From: CBDBKE01 sp965218055 | GTDB taxonomy: Bacteria > Acidobacteriota > Terriglobia > JAJPHL01 > JAPKYU01 | Reading direction: 5' to 3' | NCBI GenBank assembly: GCA_965218055.1 | Contig: CBDCKA010000002.1 | Span: 1,488,001 to 1,552,000 of the forward strand | Length of the DNA: 64,000 bases | Shown here: positions 9,355 to 17,799 of the stretch, piece after piece | How the letters are laid out: every line of letters begins with the position of its first letter | Position numbering within the stretch: the stretch's first letter is position 1 | Position numbers and translations under genes: made by a program | The notes under the pieces: model-generated | Seen by the model: only the letters and a program-made list of their open reading frames with translations | Database searches by the model: none | What the model was told of the DNA's origin: nothing

Positions 9355-10193
9355 GGCCCGATCTCCGGTGCGGTGAAGCGCCACCGGACTTTTTGTTTGC
9401 CGATCTGCAACCAGCCGTCACCCAAAACGTGACGGGCGATATACAGCCCGTCCTCGCCCAGATCGTAGGCCACCAGCGCCGGTTTCCCGTCCTTCTCTTC
9501 GTACAGTGCGGGCGACTCCTGGGCGTTGGCGCGAAGGTAGGTAAACCGCCCGTCGTGCCACATCCCTTCAACTAGAAACGGCCATTTCTTCGCCTTGTCC
9601 TCCAATCGGTAAGGGAACTTGAGGCGCGTGGGATACTCCGCCCGGAACGCCTCGGTTTTCTGTGCTTCCTCCTCCGCCGCCTCCGCGATCCGGGTATCGG
9701 CGTCTACCTGCACGGCCTTGGCCGTCTCGATGGCTGTTTTCGCCATTTGCTGATAGGCCGCAACCTGGGAGCGAGCGACAAAGGCCGGTTCGTGCCCGGC
9801 CGGTGAAATGCGCGGGTCGGCTTCTCCCTGCGCCTCGATGCGGACCACCAGATGCGGCTGACCCGCACTTCGCTCTGTGACGAGGAACGAGTAGATGCGC
9901 CCCGACTCGCAAACCAGCGCGACGTTGGTAGTCACGCCCTCGGCGATGGGTTTGAGGAAGGCCAGATTAGCGGCCCCGGTCAGGTGCCAGTACTCGGAAT
10001 CTCCCACGACAAAATCCAGCACGTTTTCCGTCGCTGGAAGCACGATGACGGTGGTGTGCCGGGTCTTGGCCCGAATCTGGATGATTTGATCCTCGGTCTC
10101 GATGACGCGGAGCACCTGCCCGCCGTCCTGAGCGATCAGCGGCAACGACAGGGCAAGCAGCGCCGCCGTCACGAGTGGAATGATCTTCAACAT
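9351..10193 (-). CDS. virB9: VirB9/TrbG-type outer-membrane core component
   Basis: A 280-residue secreted protein: signal peptide (MLKIIPLVTAALLALSLPLIA), an N-terminal beta domain with TTNVALVCESGRIYSFLV, a helical linker (about residues 145-185) and a C-terminal domain carrying DGRFTYLRANAQESPALYE and a GEDGLYIARHVLGDGWLQIG segment. These are family landmarks of VirB9/TrbG, which with VirB10 forms the outer core of the channel. Starts 6 nt after virB4 ends and overlaps virB10 as GTGA. Confidence 0.85.
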   Translation of the reverse strand: MLKIIPLVTAALLALSLPLIAQDGGQVLRVIETEDQIIQIRAKTRHTTVIVLPATENVLDFVVGDSEYWHLTGAANLAFLKPIAEGVTTNVALVCESGRIYSFLVTERSAGQPHLVVRIEAQGEADPRISPAGHEPAFVARSQVAAYQQMAKTAIETAKAVQVDADTRIAEAAEEEAQKTEAFRAEYPTRLKFPYRLEDKAKKWPFLVEGMWHDGRFTYLRANAQESPALYEEKDGKPALVAYDLGEDGLYIARHVLGDGWLQIGKQKVRWRFTAPEIGP

Positions 10194-10199
10194 AATCAG

Positions 10200-12623
10200 C
10201 TACCTCCTGGACAGGTGTTCAATGGCCTCGGTGAGGCCATACTGTTTGACTGCTTCCGCCCGCTTCTGAGCATCGACCGGCGAGGAGGTATAGAGCCAAT
10301 AGCTGGCCGGATCGACTTCGAGCCGCAAGATGCCCGCCGCGTCGGTGCGCCGTAGATAAAGCTCCCGTTTGGGGATCAAGCCGCGAATGGTGTTCACCTC
10401 CGTTGGGTTGAGCCGGAAGGTGTCGGCGGCTTTCTCCGGCAAATCGGGGTTGGCAAGGAATAGCTTGGTCGGCATGGATTCGAGCAACGCTTCCGCCCCT
10501 GCGGTTCCGGTTACGTCCACGGCGCTCTGCGTGGCGACGACGAGCGCCGCATTCTTCTTGCGCCAGGTCTTGGCGGCCTCGGCCAGATAGGAAAGCACCG
10601 CCGGGTCTTGGAGGTAGCGCCAGGCTTCATCGACCACCATGAGTTTTACCCTTGCGGTCTCATCCGGGTTCTCCAAAGCCAGCCGCAACCGTTCGAGAAG
10701 GTAGAACAGCGCCGCTTCGCACAAGTCTTCGTGCTCCGCCGCGCCCGCCATGTCGATCACCTGCCAGTCCTGGAAGTTGAGATCGTCTCCGTCCGCCGGG
10801 TTGTCAAAGTACTTGGCCCACGCTCCGCTTCCGTGCCAGCGGCCCAAAGCGGGCCACATCTTTGCGGGAAGGGAGCGGACCAGCACCCCAAGGGTCCGCC
10901 GTTGGGGTGCAAAGGCATAGAGGTCTTCGACGCGGGCGCGAATCTCGCTGGGGTCTTCGCCACTGAGTTTCCACCCGCCGATCCTCAACAGACGCGATAT
11001 CCAGCCGGTGAGGAACTGGAAGCTCCGCTCCCCGACCGGGAGCGAGAAGGGGCGCAACCGGAAACCGGCGCTCCCGCTCCCGTCGGGGGATAGCTCCATA
11101 TAGCCGCCCCCTAGAAACTGCGTCAGCCAGCGATAGGAGCCGCCTAGATCGAGAATGAGAACACGCGGATCGTATTGGAGCGCCTGAACCAGCACGAAAT
11201 TGAGCAAGAAGCTTTTACCCGCGCCGGTCGCGCCGAGAACCAGCGTGTGTCCCACGTCGCCTTGAAACAGATCGTAGTGGTAGGGAGTCCGCCATTGGGT
11301 CTCAAGGATCGCCAGCGCCGGCTTCCGCAAGTGGCCGCTCCGGGATGTCCCCACCGGCGGCCCGAAGATCGGGGCCATCGAAGCGACCGCGCCCGCCGAT
11401 ACAAACACGGATCGAACCTGCCGCCGTCGCGGTTGCGCGGGCATCCGCGAGAACCAGGCCGGAAGCTGCCCGTAACCCTCCCGGATCAGCTTGGCGTCGT
11501 GGCTGTTAAAGATGCGCCGGATATCTCCGTCCAGGCCCTCGGTCTCGGGTAACGGGCCGTGGATCGCCACGGTCAGGGCCAGGTCGCCATAGGCGATACC
11601 GTCCGTCTCCAACTCGACCAGGGCATCGCCCAGCCGGTCGGATTCCGCCGCCGCTGCGGTGTCCACCATCGCCGACGCCGTTCCCTCGGTTTCCTGAACG
11701 TGCGCGGACATCGAGTAGCGCTTCGAGAAGTAATGCCGCTGCGCCCCACGGATTTTGCGCCGGGCGGCATCGAGGCGCTGCGGCCGCCATTCAAGAGTGA
11801 CCGTCATCGTCGCATCGAGCCGGTAAAGACCCTGGAGAAGGTTGGCGCGGGCCGCTCCTGGTGGCGAAAGCAGCGAGTAGAGAATGACGGGCTCCCCGTC
11901 CAGGCGCAGATTGCGCCGCTCCGCTTCGAGCTCGGAGACGGCCAGCCGCCAGTTCATGCCGCTGCCCCTCGCGCCGTCCCAAAAGGTTCCGGGCCGGTTC
12001 GTGAGTTCATTCAAGACCCCAGACGCATCCCGCGCTTCAAGCATCCGCACCGGGGTAAGGTCATCGACCAGCGCCCGGCTTGCCTCAACTAACTGCCGAA
12101 AGCCCGCCGCCGCTGCCTCGATGGACGAGTGGAGGTAAACGGATTCATGCCGGTTCCGCCTCCGGGCCATCCAGTTCTTGGCATAGGCCATCCACCACGG
12201 GCCGCCCGTCCTCTCGGTGGTGACGGCGGACAGGTGCGGATCGTGAGCCCATGCAACGTAGGCGCTCACGTCCTGCACTCGATCCGCGAGGAACGCCCGG
12301 CGCTTGCGCCGTCCGAGCGCAGCCACGCTCGATGCCGCGCCATCGGTATCGTCCGCAAAGTGGATCGGGCGGCGCAACAGATAGAAGTAAAGCCGCGTCC
12401 TGGAATCGAGCCCCGACAACATCCGCTGCCAGCGGTCGATCACCCGATCCAGTTGTTCGGGGGTCTGGCCGTCCAGGACGCTGGGCGTCACCCGCCCGAT
12501 GCTCATGAGTTCCCCGGCCCGCGTCAGGCACGTTTGCCCATCTCCCAGCCAGCCCCACCAGGGCAGTTCCTCGGCCAGCGATCCCGCCGCTTCGTAGTCC
12601 AGGAGTTCGTCGTTCACGTTCAC
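10200..12623 (-). CDS. virB4: VirB4/TrbE-type secretion ATPase
   Basis: An 807-residue protein of usual VirB4 length. The N-terminal half is the CagE/TrbE/VirB4 domain; the C-terminal half is an ATPase with Walker A LGATGAGKSFLLNF, Walker B VKLMVVDEAWRYL and the sensor ALVVATQSAVDV. VirB4 energises pilus assembly and substrate transfer at the inner membrane. It starts 3 nt after virB3 ends, in the conserved B2-B3-B4 order. Confidence 0.92.
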   Translation of the reverse strand: MNVNDELLDYEAAGSLAEELPWWGWLGDGQTCLTRAGELMSIGRVTPSVLDGQTPEQLDRVIDRWQRMLSGLDSRTRLYFYLLRRPIHFADDTDGAASSVAALGRRKRRAFLADRVQDVSAYVAWAHDPHLSAVTTERTGGPWWMAYAKNWMARRRNRHESVYLHSSIEAAAAGFRQLVEASRALVDDLTPVRMLEARDASGVLNELTNRPGTFWDGARGSGMNWRLAVSELEAERRNLRLDGEPVILYSLLSPPGAARANLLQGLYRLDATMTVTLEWRPQRLDAARRKIRGAQRHYFSKRYSMSAHVQETEGTASAMVDTAAAAESDRLGDALVELETDGIAYGDLALTVAIHGPLPETEGLDGDIRRIFNSHDAKLIREGYGQLPAWFSRMPAQPRRRQVRSVFVSAGAVASMAPIFGPPVGTSRSGHLRKPALAILETQWRTPYHYDLFQGDVGHTLVLGATGAGKSFLLNFVLVQALQYDPRVLILDLGGSYRWLTQFLGGGYMELSPDGSGSAGFRLRPFSLPVGERSFQFLTGWISRLLRIGGWKLSGEDPSEIRARVEDLYAFAPQRRTLGVLVRSLPAKMWPALGRWHGSGAWAKYFDNPADGDDLNFQDWQVIDMAGAAEHEDLCEAALFYLLERLRLALENPDETARVKLMVVDEAWRYLQDPAVLSYLAEAAKTWRKKNAALVVATQSAVDVTGTAGAEALLESMPTKLFLANPDLPEKAADTFRLNPTEVNTIRGLIPKRELYLRRTDAAGILRLEVDPASYWLYTSSPVDAQKRAEAVKQYGLTEAIEHLSRR

Positions 12624-12626
12624 GCG

Positions 12627-12935
12627 CTATCTCCGAATCAGGATCGTCCAGGGAGAAGCCGCCCACTTGCCCGGATCGTAGCGGACGCGAAACTTGGCCG
12701 ATGTTCGCAGGATTTCAAGCATGTTGGGGTCTTGTTTCCAGGCCCAGAATCCGACGCCGTAGAGCACCGCGAAAATGACTCCCCCGGTCACAATGGAGTT
12801 GATGGCGTTCCACATGGCAAGGCCCAACGTGGCGCTCAACAGGAACCAGCGCCGTTCCACGCCCATGATCGTGAGCGGTTTGGAAAGCGCCGGGTATCCG
12901 CGCCATGTCTTGCCGCGCTCCATCAGAAGAGCCAC
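12627..12935 (-). CDS. virB3: VirB3/TrbD-type small membrane protein
   Basis: A 102-residue protein with the VirB3/TrbD layout: an N-terminal segment with PALSKPLTIMGVERRWFLL, two hydrophobic helices (about residues 30-65) and a C-terminal DPNMLEILRTSAKFRVRYDPG. It overlaps virB2 by 13 nt and precedes virB4 by 3 nt. The family sits in the inner membrane and acts with VirB4 in pilus assembly. Confidence 0.8.
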   Translation of the reverse strand: MALLMERGKTWRGYPALSKPLTIMGVERRWFLLSATLGLAMWNAINSIVTGGVIFAVLYGVGFWAWKQDPNMLEILRTSAKFRVRYDPGKWAASPWTILIRR

Positions 12936-13216
12936 GCCAGAAAGTTGGCCGCGCCCATGGCCATGCCCAGACCGAAGACGATCCCGGCCAGGGCCTTTTT
13001 GCTGCCGCCTTCACCAAAGGCGAACATGAGTCCGCCCACCACGATGGCAATCAAGCTCAGTCCTCGCGCAATGGGTCCGGTGAACGCCGCCTGCAGCACG
13101 TCTATGGCTTGCAGCCAGGGGCTCGTTCCCTGCGCCATGAGTTCCCCCGCCGATAGTGCAAGGATGCTCGCCAGCAGCGCTCCTCGCTTCCAGGTGATTG
13201 AGTTGTTGGTGTTCAT
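12923..13216 (-). CDS. virB2: VirB2/TrbC-type pilin
   Basis: The start chosen is the ATG at 13216 (MNTNNSITWKRG); the longer open frame upstream runs through the next gene. The 97-residue product has a signal-like N-terminus ending in GELMAQG and two hydrophobic helices (ARGLSLIAIVVGGLMFAFG and ALAGIVFGLGMAMGAANFLA), the standard conjugative pilin layout. Position before virB3 and virB4 supports the call. Confidence 0.8.
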   Translation of the reverse strand: MNTNNSITWKRGALLASILALSAGELMAQGTSPWLQAIDVLQAAFTGPIARGLSLIAIVVGGLMFAFGEGGSKKALAGIVFGLGMAMGAANFLAWLF

Positions 13217-13248
13217 GTTTCCCTCCGTGTCTGTTGGGTCGCTGCGCG

Positions 13249-13572
13249 TCAGGCTCCGGGAAACTGCCCCCGGTCCTCTTGTTCCAGTTTTTCGGCAAGC
13301 TCGGTTTGCCCGCCCTCGCCGCGCCGGATGGATCGCTCCATCAGATCGACCTTGAGGCCCATGTCGGCCAGTCCCAAGGCGCGGGCGGCGGAGTAGATCA
13401 TGACCATCAGCGTCACCACGGCCAGACCGCCATACCACGCGACGGGCATCCAGTAGTCGGTTGCGATGATCCAAAAGTACGGCTTGAGATAAACGAAGCT
13501 CTCGCCGGCGAGCATCAAGGCCACGGCCAGGATGATGGCCGTCAGTCCAATGCTGATCTTCCACGGTTGCAT
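13249..13572 (-). CDS. Small two-helix membrane protein of the transfer operon
   Basis: A 107-residue protein with two membrane helices (IGLTAIILAVALMLAGESFVY region and WYGGLAVVTLMVMIYSAARA) and a charged C-terminal tail (LMERSIRRGEGGQTELAEKL). I do not recognise a family. It lies between the replication-relaxation-like gene and virB2, with short gaps on both sides, so it is probably an accessory inner-membrane protein of the same machine. Confidence 0.55.
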   Translation of the reverse strand: MQPWKISIGLTAIILAVALMLAGESFVYLKPYFWIIATDYWMPVAWYGGLAVVTLMVMIYSAARALGLADMGLKVDLMERSIRRGEGGQTELAEKLEQEDRGQFPGA

Positions 13573-13582
13573 CGCTTCTCCC

Positions 13583-14479
13583 TCAGAGTTCGATGGAGCC
13601 CTTGTCTCGTCTGCCTCCGCTTCCTCCTCCGCCTCCGGTGCTGTGGTCCTGGCCGAGCGCCCGCGCTACTCGCGCCGCCGCCCGCCCATTGCTTCCGTGC
13701 ACGGCGAATCCAGCGACGGCTTTTGCGCCGATACTCTTGGCGCTGTAGTGCTCGGTCGCAATCTCGACGTTCACGCGCCCGCTGCGGCCCTCGATGTCGT
13801 ACTCCAGCTGAGCGTCCGGGTACTCCACCCGTCCATCCTTGACGGGGAGCCCCAGCGCCTCCGCCGCCTCAAACCGTGCAGCGTCCGCCGCCTCCTTTCC
13901 GCCTCGCGCTCTCGCGCTTTCCGTGGCGCGGGCGATCTCGCGCTTGAGTTCGGCGTCAATGCGGACCCGCTTGAGGACGGCTCCTTGTTCGAGCAACCGC
14001 ACTTGCTCAATCCTTGCGGCTCGAAACACGGCCACGTCATGTTGAAGCTCTCCGGGCTTCACGAGGCCGCTCCATGCCTCCTGCTCTTTGTCGAGTCCTT
14101 GTTCGCGGGCTACCCGCCCGGCCCGCTCTACTCCGCGCTCGGTGAGCGTGAGCACCTTGTAGTCGCCGCCTTGCGGCCCCTCGGCAGTGTGCTCCCGGAC
14201 GTGCCCGGCCCGAACCATGCGATCCACGGCCCGCCGCGCCGCGTAGGGGTGTCCATCGAAGTGAACTTCGGCCAGATCGCGGTAGGCGATGCTGCGATAC
14301 ATCCCCACCTCCGCCACCGCCCGATCCGCCCGCTCCTGGAAGTTCTGGCGCTCGGTGCGGGGATCGTATTCGCGCCGGTGGCCGTTGCGCTGTCTTTGCT
14401 CTCGTTCTTTGGCGGGATCGCGCCTGGGGCGCGTTACGGTCCTGCGGGGATCGGTAGCTAGGTCTCGCGGATCGAACAC
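13583..14479 (-). CDS. Replication-relaxation-like winged-helix protein
   Basis: A 298-residue protein. Residues about 55-130 form a winged helix (YRDLAEVHFDGHPYAARRAVDRMVRAGHV, then KVLTLTERGVERAG), followed by ELQHDVAVFRA, a helical spacer and a C-terminal beta region with YPDAQLEYDIEGRSGRVNVE, reminiscent of a nuclease-like fold. This architecture fits the replication-relaxation family found on plasmids and integrative elements, where a role in replication or relaxation of element DNA is assumed rather than proven. The extreme C-terminus is Gly-rich. It may share its fold with the protein at 2795-3736. Confidence 0.6.
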   Translation of the reverse strand: MFDPRDLATDPRRTVTRPRRDPAKEREQRQRNGHRREYDPRTERQNFQERADRAVAEVGMYRSIAYRDLAEVHFDGHPYAARRAVDRMVRAGHVREHTAEGPQGGDYKVLTLTERGVERAGRVAREQGLDKEQEAWSGLVKPGELQHDVAVFRAARIEQVRLLEQGAVLKRVRIDAELKREIARATESARARGGKEAADAARFEAAEALGLPVKDGRVEYPDAQLEYDIEGRSGRVNVEIATEHYSAKSIGAKAVAGFAVHGSNGRAAARVARALGQDHSTGGGGGSGGRRDKGSIEL

Positions 14480-14488
14480 GACGGCTCC

Positions 14489-15574
14489 TTACCGGCTCAA
14501 CCCAACCTCGCGTTGGAGCTTCTGCGCGTGTTGTTCCGTGGATTGCTTCGGCGTCTGGCTGATCTGAGGCCCGCGAGCATGAGAATATTGGTGGCTTAAC
14601 TCCGCCGCCGTCTTCTCCTTGACCGGCGCTTCGCGCTCGTGCTCGACCGCACGGTCCATGAGGTAATTGGTCATCTTCTGCGCGTCCCGCGCCGCCCTAT
14701 GAATCTCGTGCGGGTCTTTTTCCAGCACCGCAACCCAATTCTCGACATAGGCCGCGCCGCGCTGCGGGTCATGCCCCACGCCCACGCGCTCCCCCGTCAT
14801 CATGGCGCTGATCTCGGCACGCAATTCCTCGCGGGCGTACTCCGGCGATCCAAAACCCTTGTCCAGTCCTTCTTTGAGCGTGTCGCGGTCCATGCGGTCC
14901 GGATGGCCGGTCGAGTGACCGCATTCGTGAAGCGCCGTCTGGTAGTAGCCGTTGCGCGTCGGGAATTGGGACGGCTCCGGGAGCACCACCTTGTCCTCGG
15001 CGATCCGGTAATAGGCCCGATCTCCGGCGACGTGCTCGACCCTCGGCCCGCTCGCCTCAATCACCTTCTCCGCATCGCGGTGGGCGTCCCATTCGGGCCG
15101 CGCCTGTGCCGGTTGCGGTTTCAACTCCAATCCGTCGGCCTGCTCGACGTTGAACACCGTGTACTGTTTACAGATCGGATGGGACCGCTGCTCTTCTTCG
15201 TAGATCGTGTTGCCGTCCTTGTCCTTGAGCACCTTGCCCTGCTCGTCCTTTGCGGTTCGTGCCGTCCGATCCGTGAAAAACAAGACCTGCGTCCCTTTCT
15301 CGCCTTTGCGAACCTGCCCGCCCGCTTCTCTGATCTGGTTGTAGGTGCCCCAACGGTTGTCTCCCCGTCCATCGCGGATACCCCGGCTCATCAGGTAGAG
15401 ACTGTTGCCGCCCGTGTAGGATTTGCCGGTCGAGAAGTTTTCCGGGCTGCTCTGCTCTCCCGGCTTCCACGGCTTCTGCCAGGGCGCAACTCCCGCCTTG
15501 ATTTGTTCGATGAGTTCCTCGCTGACTTTCTCGGCGTAGTCTTCCCCGCGCTGCCAAAAGGATTTTTTAGCCAT
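14489..15574 (-). CDS. ardC: ArdC-like antirestriction/ssDNA-binding protein with metallopeptidase domain
   Basis: A 361-residue protein with the ArdC N-terminal ssDNA-binding domain (ELIEQIKAGVAPWQKPW, then YTGGNSLYLMSRG) and a C-terminal zincin domain with the active-site motif HECGH at residues 216-220. ArdC proteins protect incoming conjugative DNA from restriction and are among the first genes expressed in a recipient. Here it lies at the promoter-proximal end of the transfer operon, as expected. The frame is complete. Confidence 0.88.
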   Translation of the reverse strand: MAKKSFWQRGEDYAEKVSEELIEQIKAGVAPWQKPWKPGEQSSPENFSTGKSYTGGNSLYLMSRGIRDGRGDNRWGTYNQIREAGGQVRKGEKGTQVLFFTDRTARTAKDEQGKVLKDKDGNTIYEEEQRSHPICKQYTVFNVEQADGLELKPQPAQARPEWDAHRDAEKVIEASGPRVEHVAGDRAYYRIAEDKVVLPEPSQFPTRNGYYQTALHECGHSTGHPDRMDRDTLKEGLDKGFGSPEYAREELRAEISAMMTGERVGVGHDPQRGAAYVENWVAVLEKDPHEIHRAARDAQKMTNYLMDRAVEHEREAPVKEKTAAELSHQYSHARGPQISQTPKQSTEQHAQKLQREVGLSR

Positions 15575-15589
15575 GCCGCGCCTCCGTTC

Positions 15590-15784
15590 CTAGTCGTGAC
15601 GGTCGTGTCGCGCCTGGTCGATCTCGGCGACGGTTCCCACGTCCTCGTTCATAGGCACTCCGATCCGCTCCGCCAGTTCCCGCGTCAGTTCAACCGCGAG
15701 CCCTCGATTCAGCGCCTCGTGAAATTCAGCCTCGGTTGTGGCCGTGGCGTACTCCTCCCCGTTCTCTTCTTTTTTTGGAATCAT
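15590..15784 (-). CDS. Small acidic protein between ardC and the Cys-rich gene
   Basis: A 64-residue, Glu-rich protein (MIPKKEENGEEYATATTEAEF...). No family recognised. It is preceded by an AGAGGGAGAA-like ribosome site and follows the operon orientation with a 15-nt gap to ardC, which makes it a plausible real gene, perhaps a regulator or a partner of ArdC. Confidence 0.45.
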   Translation of the reverse strand: MIPKKEENGEEYATATTEAEFHEALNRGLAVELTRELAERIGVPMNEDVGTVAEIDQARHDRHD

Positions 15785-15805
15785 GGTTTCTCCCTCTCTT
15801 GGTTG

Positions 15806-16231
15806 CTAGCGCCCATCAAGAAGTAAAAGATCGCTTGAGGTGCGGCCGCAGATGATGCAGGCGGGTTCAAATTCGGCGCTCTCGGCATATCGAGCCTCCC
15901 CGGAGACGCTTCCCGATCCGTTTTCGGACCGGGAAGGCTCCGCTGCCACGATCCTGTCCGAATCGAAGTTCGCGGGGGAAGTATGATCCGTCACGCGGCG
16001 GCGGCAGCGTTCCCGGTAGGCCCGTTGCCGGTCGCGGTGATCGAGCCGTCCCTCCCGGCTTTGCTGGTGCCGCCGGTTGGCGGCTCTCAGTTGTGGCCGC
16101 CGTGCTTTCCGCCGGCATCGGTCGCTGCAGTATCGGTGGCCCCGGTCACAATGACGGCAGATCCAGAACACCGCGCCACAGCCGACACCCCGGCAAAACC
16201 GTTGGCGCAGGGGCTCTTCGCGGGTCCCCAT
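15806..16231 (-). CDS. Cys-rich, probably zinc-binding small protein
   Basis: The likely start is the ATG at 16231 (MGTREEPLRQRFC), although 16258 is possible. The protein has clustered cysteines (RFCRGVGCGAVFWICRHCDRGHRYCSDRC) followed by an Arg-rich helix with the repeated RAANRRHQQS pattern, and a separate CIICG near the C-terminus. The layout suggests a zinc-binding nucleic-acid protein; I cannot name the family with confidence. It is the first gene of the minus-strand transfer block and is followed (upstream in transcription) by a hairpin at 16457-16482. Confidence 0.5.
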   Translation of the reverse strand: MGTREEPLRQRFCRGVGCGAVFWICRHCDRGHRYCSDRCRRKARRPQLRAANRRHQQSREGRLDHRDRQRAYRERCRRRVTDHTSPANFDSDRIVAAEPSRSENGSGSVSGEARYAESAEFEPACIICGRTSSDLLLLDGR

Positions 16232-16456
16232 CGCCGCCCTTCCGGCGGGACCGGCCACCCGCGACTCGGCTTGGCAGGCGTGATCTTATCTACGGAGGAT
16301 GTTCGGTCGTTTTTCGGGTCGGCACAAAAACCCCGATCGCTGCTAACGGTCGAGGTTTTCCCTTTCCGCCTTCGGCCAAATCACGCGCCAGACCGCGTAT
16401 CCCTCGCCTGGCGGCAGCTGTCACTCGCTTTGCCTTAGCTGGTCCTTGCCAGGCAT

Positions 16457-16482
16457 CGTTTCGCGGAACCATCCGCGAAACG
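16457..16482. repeat. Perfect 11-bp inverted repeat upstream of the transfer operon
   Basis: CGTTTCGCGGA and its exact complement are separated by ACCA. There is no T-run, so it is not an ordinary terminator. Position just upstream of the first minus-strand gene makes it a candidate operator or oriT hairpin. Confidence 0.55.
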
Positions 16483-16498
16483 GCGATCGCGAACGGGA

Positions 16499-16629
16499 GG
16501 TACTGTCAAGTTGAGCAGAATCCGCCCGTTTTGCGGAAGGATTCTGCTGGATCAGAGACTGAGAATCAATGACTTAGCGGTGGCGGCGAGCGGCGAGAAT
16601 GCCGCCAAATTGCTTAACTTGACAGTACC
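16499..16629 (+). mobile_element. 131-bp MITE with IS6-type ends, copy 1
   Basis: The sequence begins GGTACTGTCAAGTT and ends AACTTGACAGTACC, perfect 14-bp terminal inverted repeats. It carries no transposase. The copy at 32300-32430 is its reverse complement with only three differences. The same end occurs beside IS6-family transposase remnants at 32053 and 57520, so an IS6-type enzyme probably moved it. No clear 8-bp target duplication is visible. Confidence 0.85.
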
Positions 16630-16631
16630 CC

Positions 16632-16796
16632 TTCGGCAGCAACCTGCGGCTGCGGTGGGAGTAGAGCCCGGGCAGCGGGCTGTTCGTGGTCTACACCGAC
16701 GACCGTGACGTCACCGGCGGCTTGCAGCCCGACCGGGGCTGGGATCTGCGCAACCGTAGCTTCGTCGTAAAGTTCAACCGGCTGTTCCGGTTCTGA
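16632..16796 (+). pseudogene. C-terminal scrap of an outer-membrane DUF5916-like protein with amber codon
   Basis: Immediately after the MITE the plus strand encodes FGSNLRLRWE-stop-SPGSGLFVVYT and then LRNRSFVVKFNRLFRF before a TGA. This matches the C-terminal strands of large carbohydrate-binding/DUF5916 outer-membrane proteins. The in-frame TAG at 16662-16664 stands where these proteins have a tyrosine. Only about 55 codons remain; the MITE marks the 5' boundary. Confidence 0.5.
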
Positions 16797-16968
16797 TGCC
16801 CGTTTCCGTTCTCCGGTACGGATCAGCGGTAATGATTGGCGATTGCCACCCGTAGCTACCGGGAACGGATCGGAGCGATCGTGGTGACTCCCGTCGAGTC
16901 GTCCGCGTGACGCCTAGCCCCGGGGGTGTAGACAGAACGGAGGAAGACTCATTGCCCGTCCCTGACTT

Positions 16969-17150
16969 TCAATCGCTCATGCTCCCGACTCTCACGGCAC
17001 TGTCCGGCAGCCCTAGGAACTCGCGCCCATCGAGCCAGGCGTCGAGGCGGCGGAGGGCGCCGGCGTAGGCGCGGCGGGTGTTGGGGCTGAGGGAGGCGTC
17101 GACCAGGCGGCGCGCGGTCGTGTGCGGCGGGCTGCTCGCGGTCGCGGCCG
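16969..17150 (-). pseudogene. N-terminal fragment of a tyrosine recombinase
   Basis: The minus strand encodes RRLVDASLSPNTRRAYAGA and LRRLDAWLDGRE, the SAM-like core-binding start typical of XerC-like integrases, then runs off into unrelated sequence and a stop at 16969. No catalytic domain is present. Between this scrap and 16796 I see nothing coding. Confidence 0.5.
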
Positions 17151-17230
17151 TGAAGGCTCAGCTGTTTCGCTAGGCTGTTAATCCTCGGCGTTCACAATAG
17201 CGGGGTGACGGGCCGATGGACCAGCCAGGA

Positions 17231-17515
17231 TCAGACCTCCTTGAGGTACCCGGAGGCGTACTTGTGCAACAGGCTCGAGATCAGGGTCTGGTACGGCAGC
17301 CCCTCGGCAAGCGCGCGCTTCTGGATCGCCTCCAGATCCTTGCTCGATAGCCGAATATTCAGCCGGCGGTCCTTGCGGAACGTGGCCTTGGCGTAGCGAG
17401 CGTAGCGCGTTCGTTTTTGCTTGCCGCCACCGGTAGACTTCCACTCTCCGCGCTCGACTGACTCGAGCAGGTCCTTTTCTTGGGCGTCAATCTTCATGGT
17501 CGTCAGACTCCTCAC
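17231..17515 (-). CDS. BrnA/CopG-like antitoxin
   Basis: A 94-residue basic protein; start at 17515 or at the internal ATG at 17497. The C-terminal half (DRRLNIRLSSKDLEAIQKRALAE then LPYQTLISSLLHKYASG) is a ribbon-helix-helix of the CopG/BrnA type. It overlaps the toxin frame by about 29 nt, in the toxin-first order usual for BrnT-BrnA pairs. Such antitoxins neutralise the toxin and repress the shared promoter. Confidence 0.75.
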   Translation of the reverse strand: MRSLTTMKIDAQEKDLLESVERGEWKSTGGGKQKRTRYARYAKATFRKDRRLNIRLSSKDLEAIQKRALAEGLPYQTLISSLLHKYASGYLKEV

Positions 17516-17780
17516 CGAGATACTGAGTTGTGGCCTTCCGACTCGGAATGATCGTCTTCAGGAAGACCGTGTCCTCGTCCTCGACGTACGGCACCAGATA
17601 CACGTAGTCGTCGCGTTGGACAACGAAGATGCGTTGGCCAGCGTAACGGTTGGGGTTCGGGTGTTCGAGAATGTCGAGCAAGTCACCGCGCTCGATATGG
17701 AAAACGATGTCCTCGAACCCGATGCCCCGGTTCGCTCTGAGCTTCGCGTTTTTGGCGTCGTCCCAGGCGAAGACTTTCAC
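17487..17780 (-). CDS. BrnT-like ribonuclease toxin
   Basis: The preferred start is the GTG at 17780 (VKVFAWDDAKN); the ATG at 17819 would put the coding region across the operator palindrome. The 97-residue product has the BrnT layout: FAWDDAKNAKLRANRGIGFEDI, a HPNPNRYAGQRIFVVQRDD strand pair and RKATTQYL near the end. BrnT toxins are RelE-fold ribonucleases. Both partners are intact, so this may be a working pair. The call is by architecture; a different RelE-like family is possible. Confidence 0.7.
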   Translation of the reverse strand: MKVFAWDDAKNAKLRANRGIGFEDIVFHIERGDLLDILEHPNPNRYAGQRIFVVQRDDYVYLVPYVEDEDTVFLKTIIPSRKATTQYLGEESDDHED

Positions 17781-17799
17781 GCAGGACAGCGTAGCATAA

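Noticed and set aside
8113..9432. 439-codon plus-strand open frame
   Set aside because: Antisense of virB10/virB9 with no domain; the minus-strand proteins have signal peptides, membrane helices and family motifs.
12129..13355. 408-codon plus-strand open frame
   Set aside because: Antisense to virB4-virB3-virB2; low-complexity composition typical of shadows.
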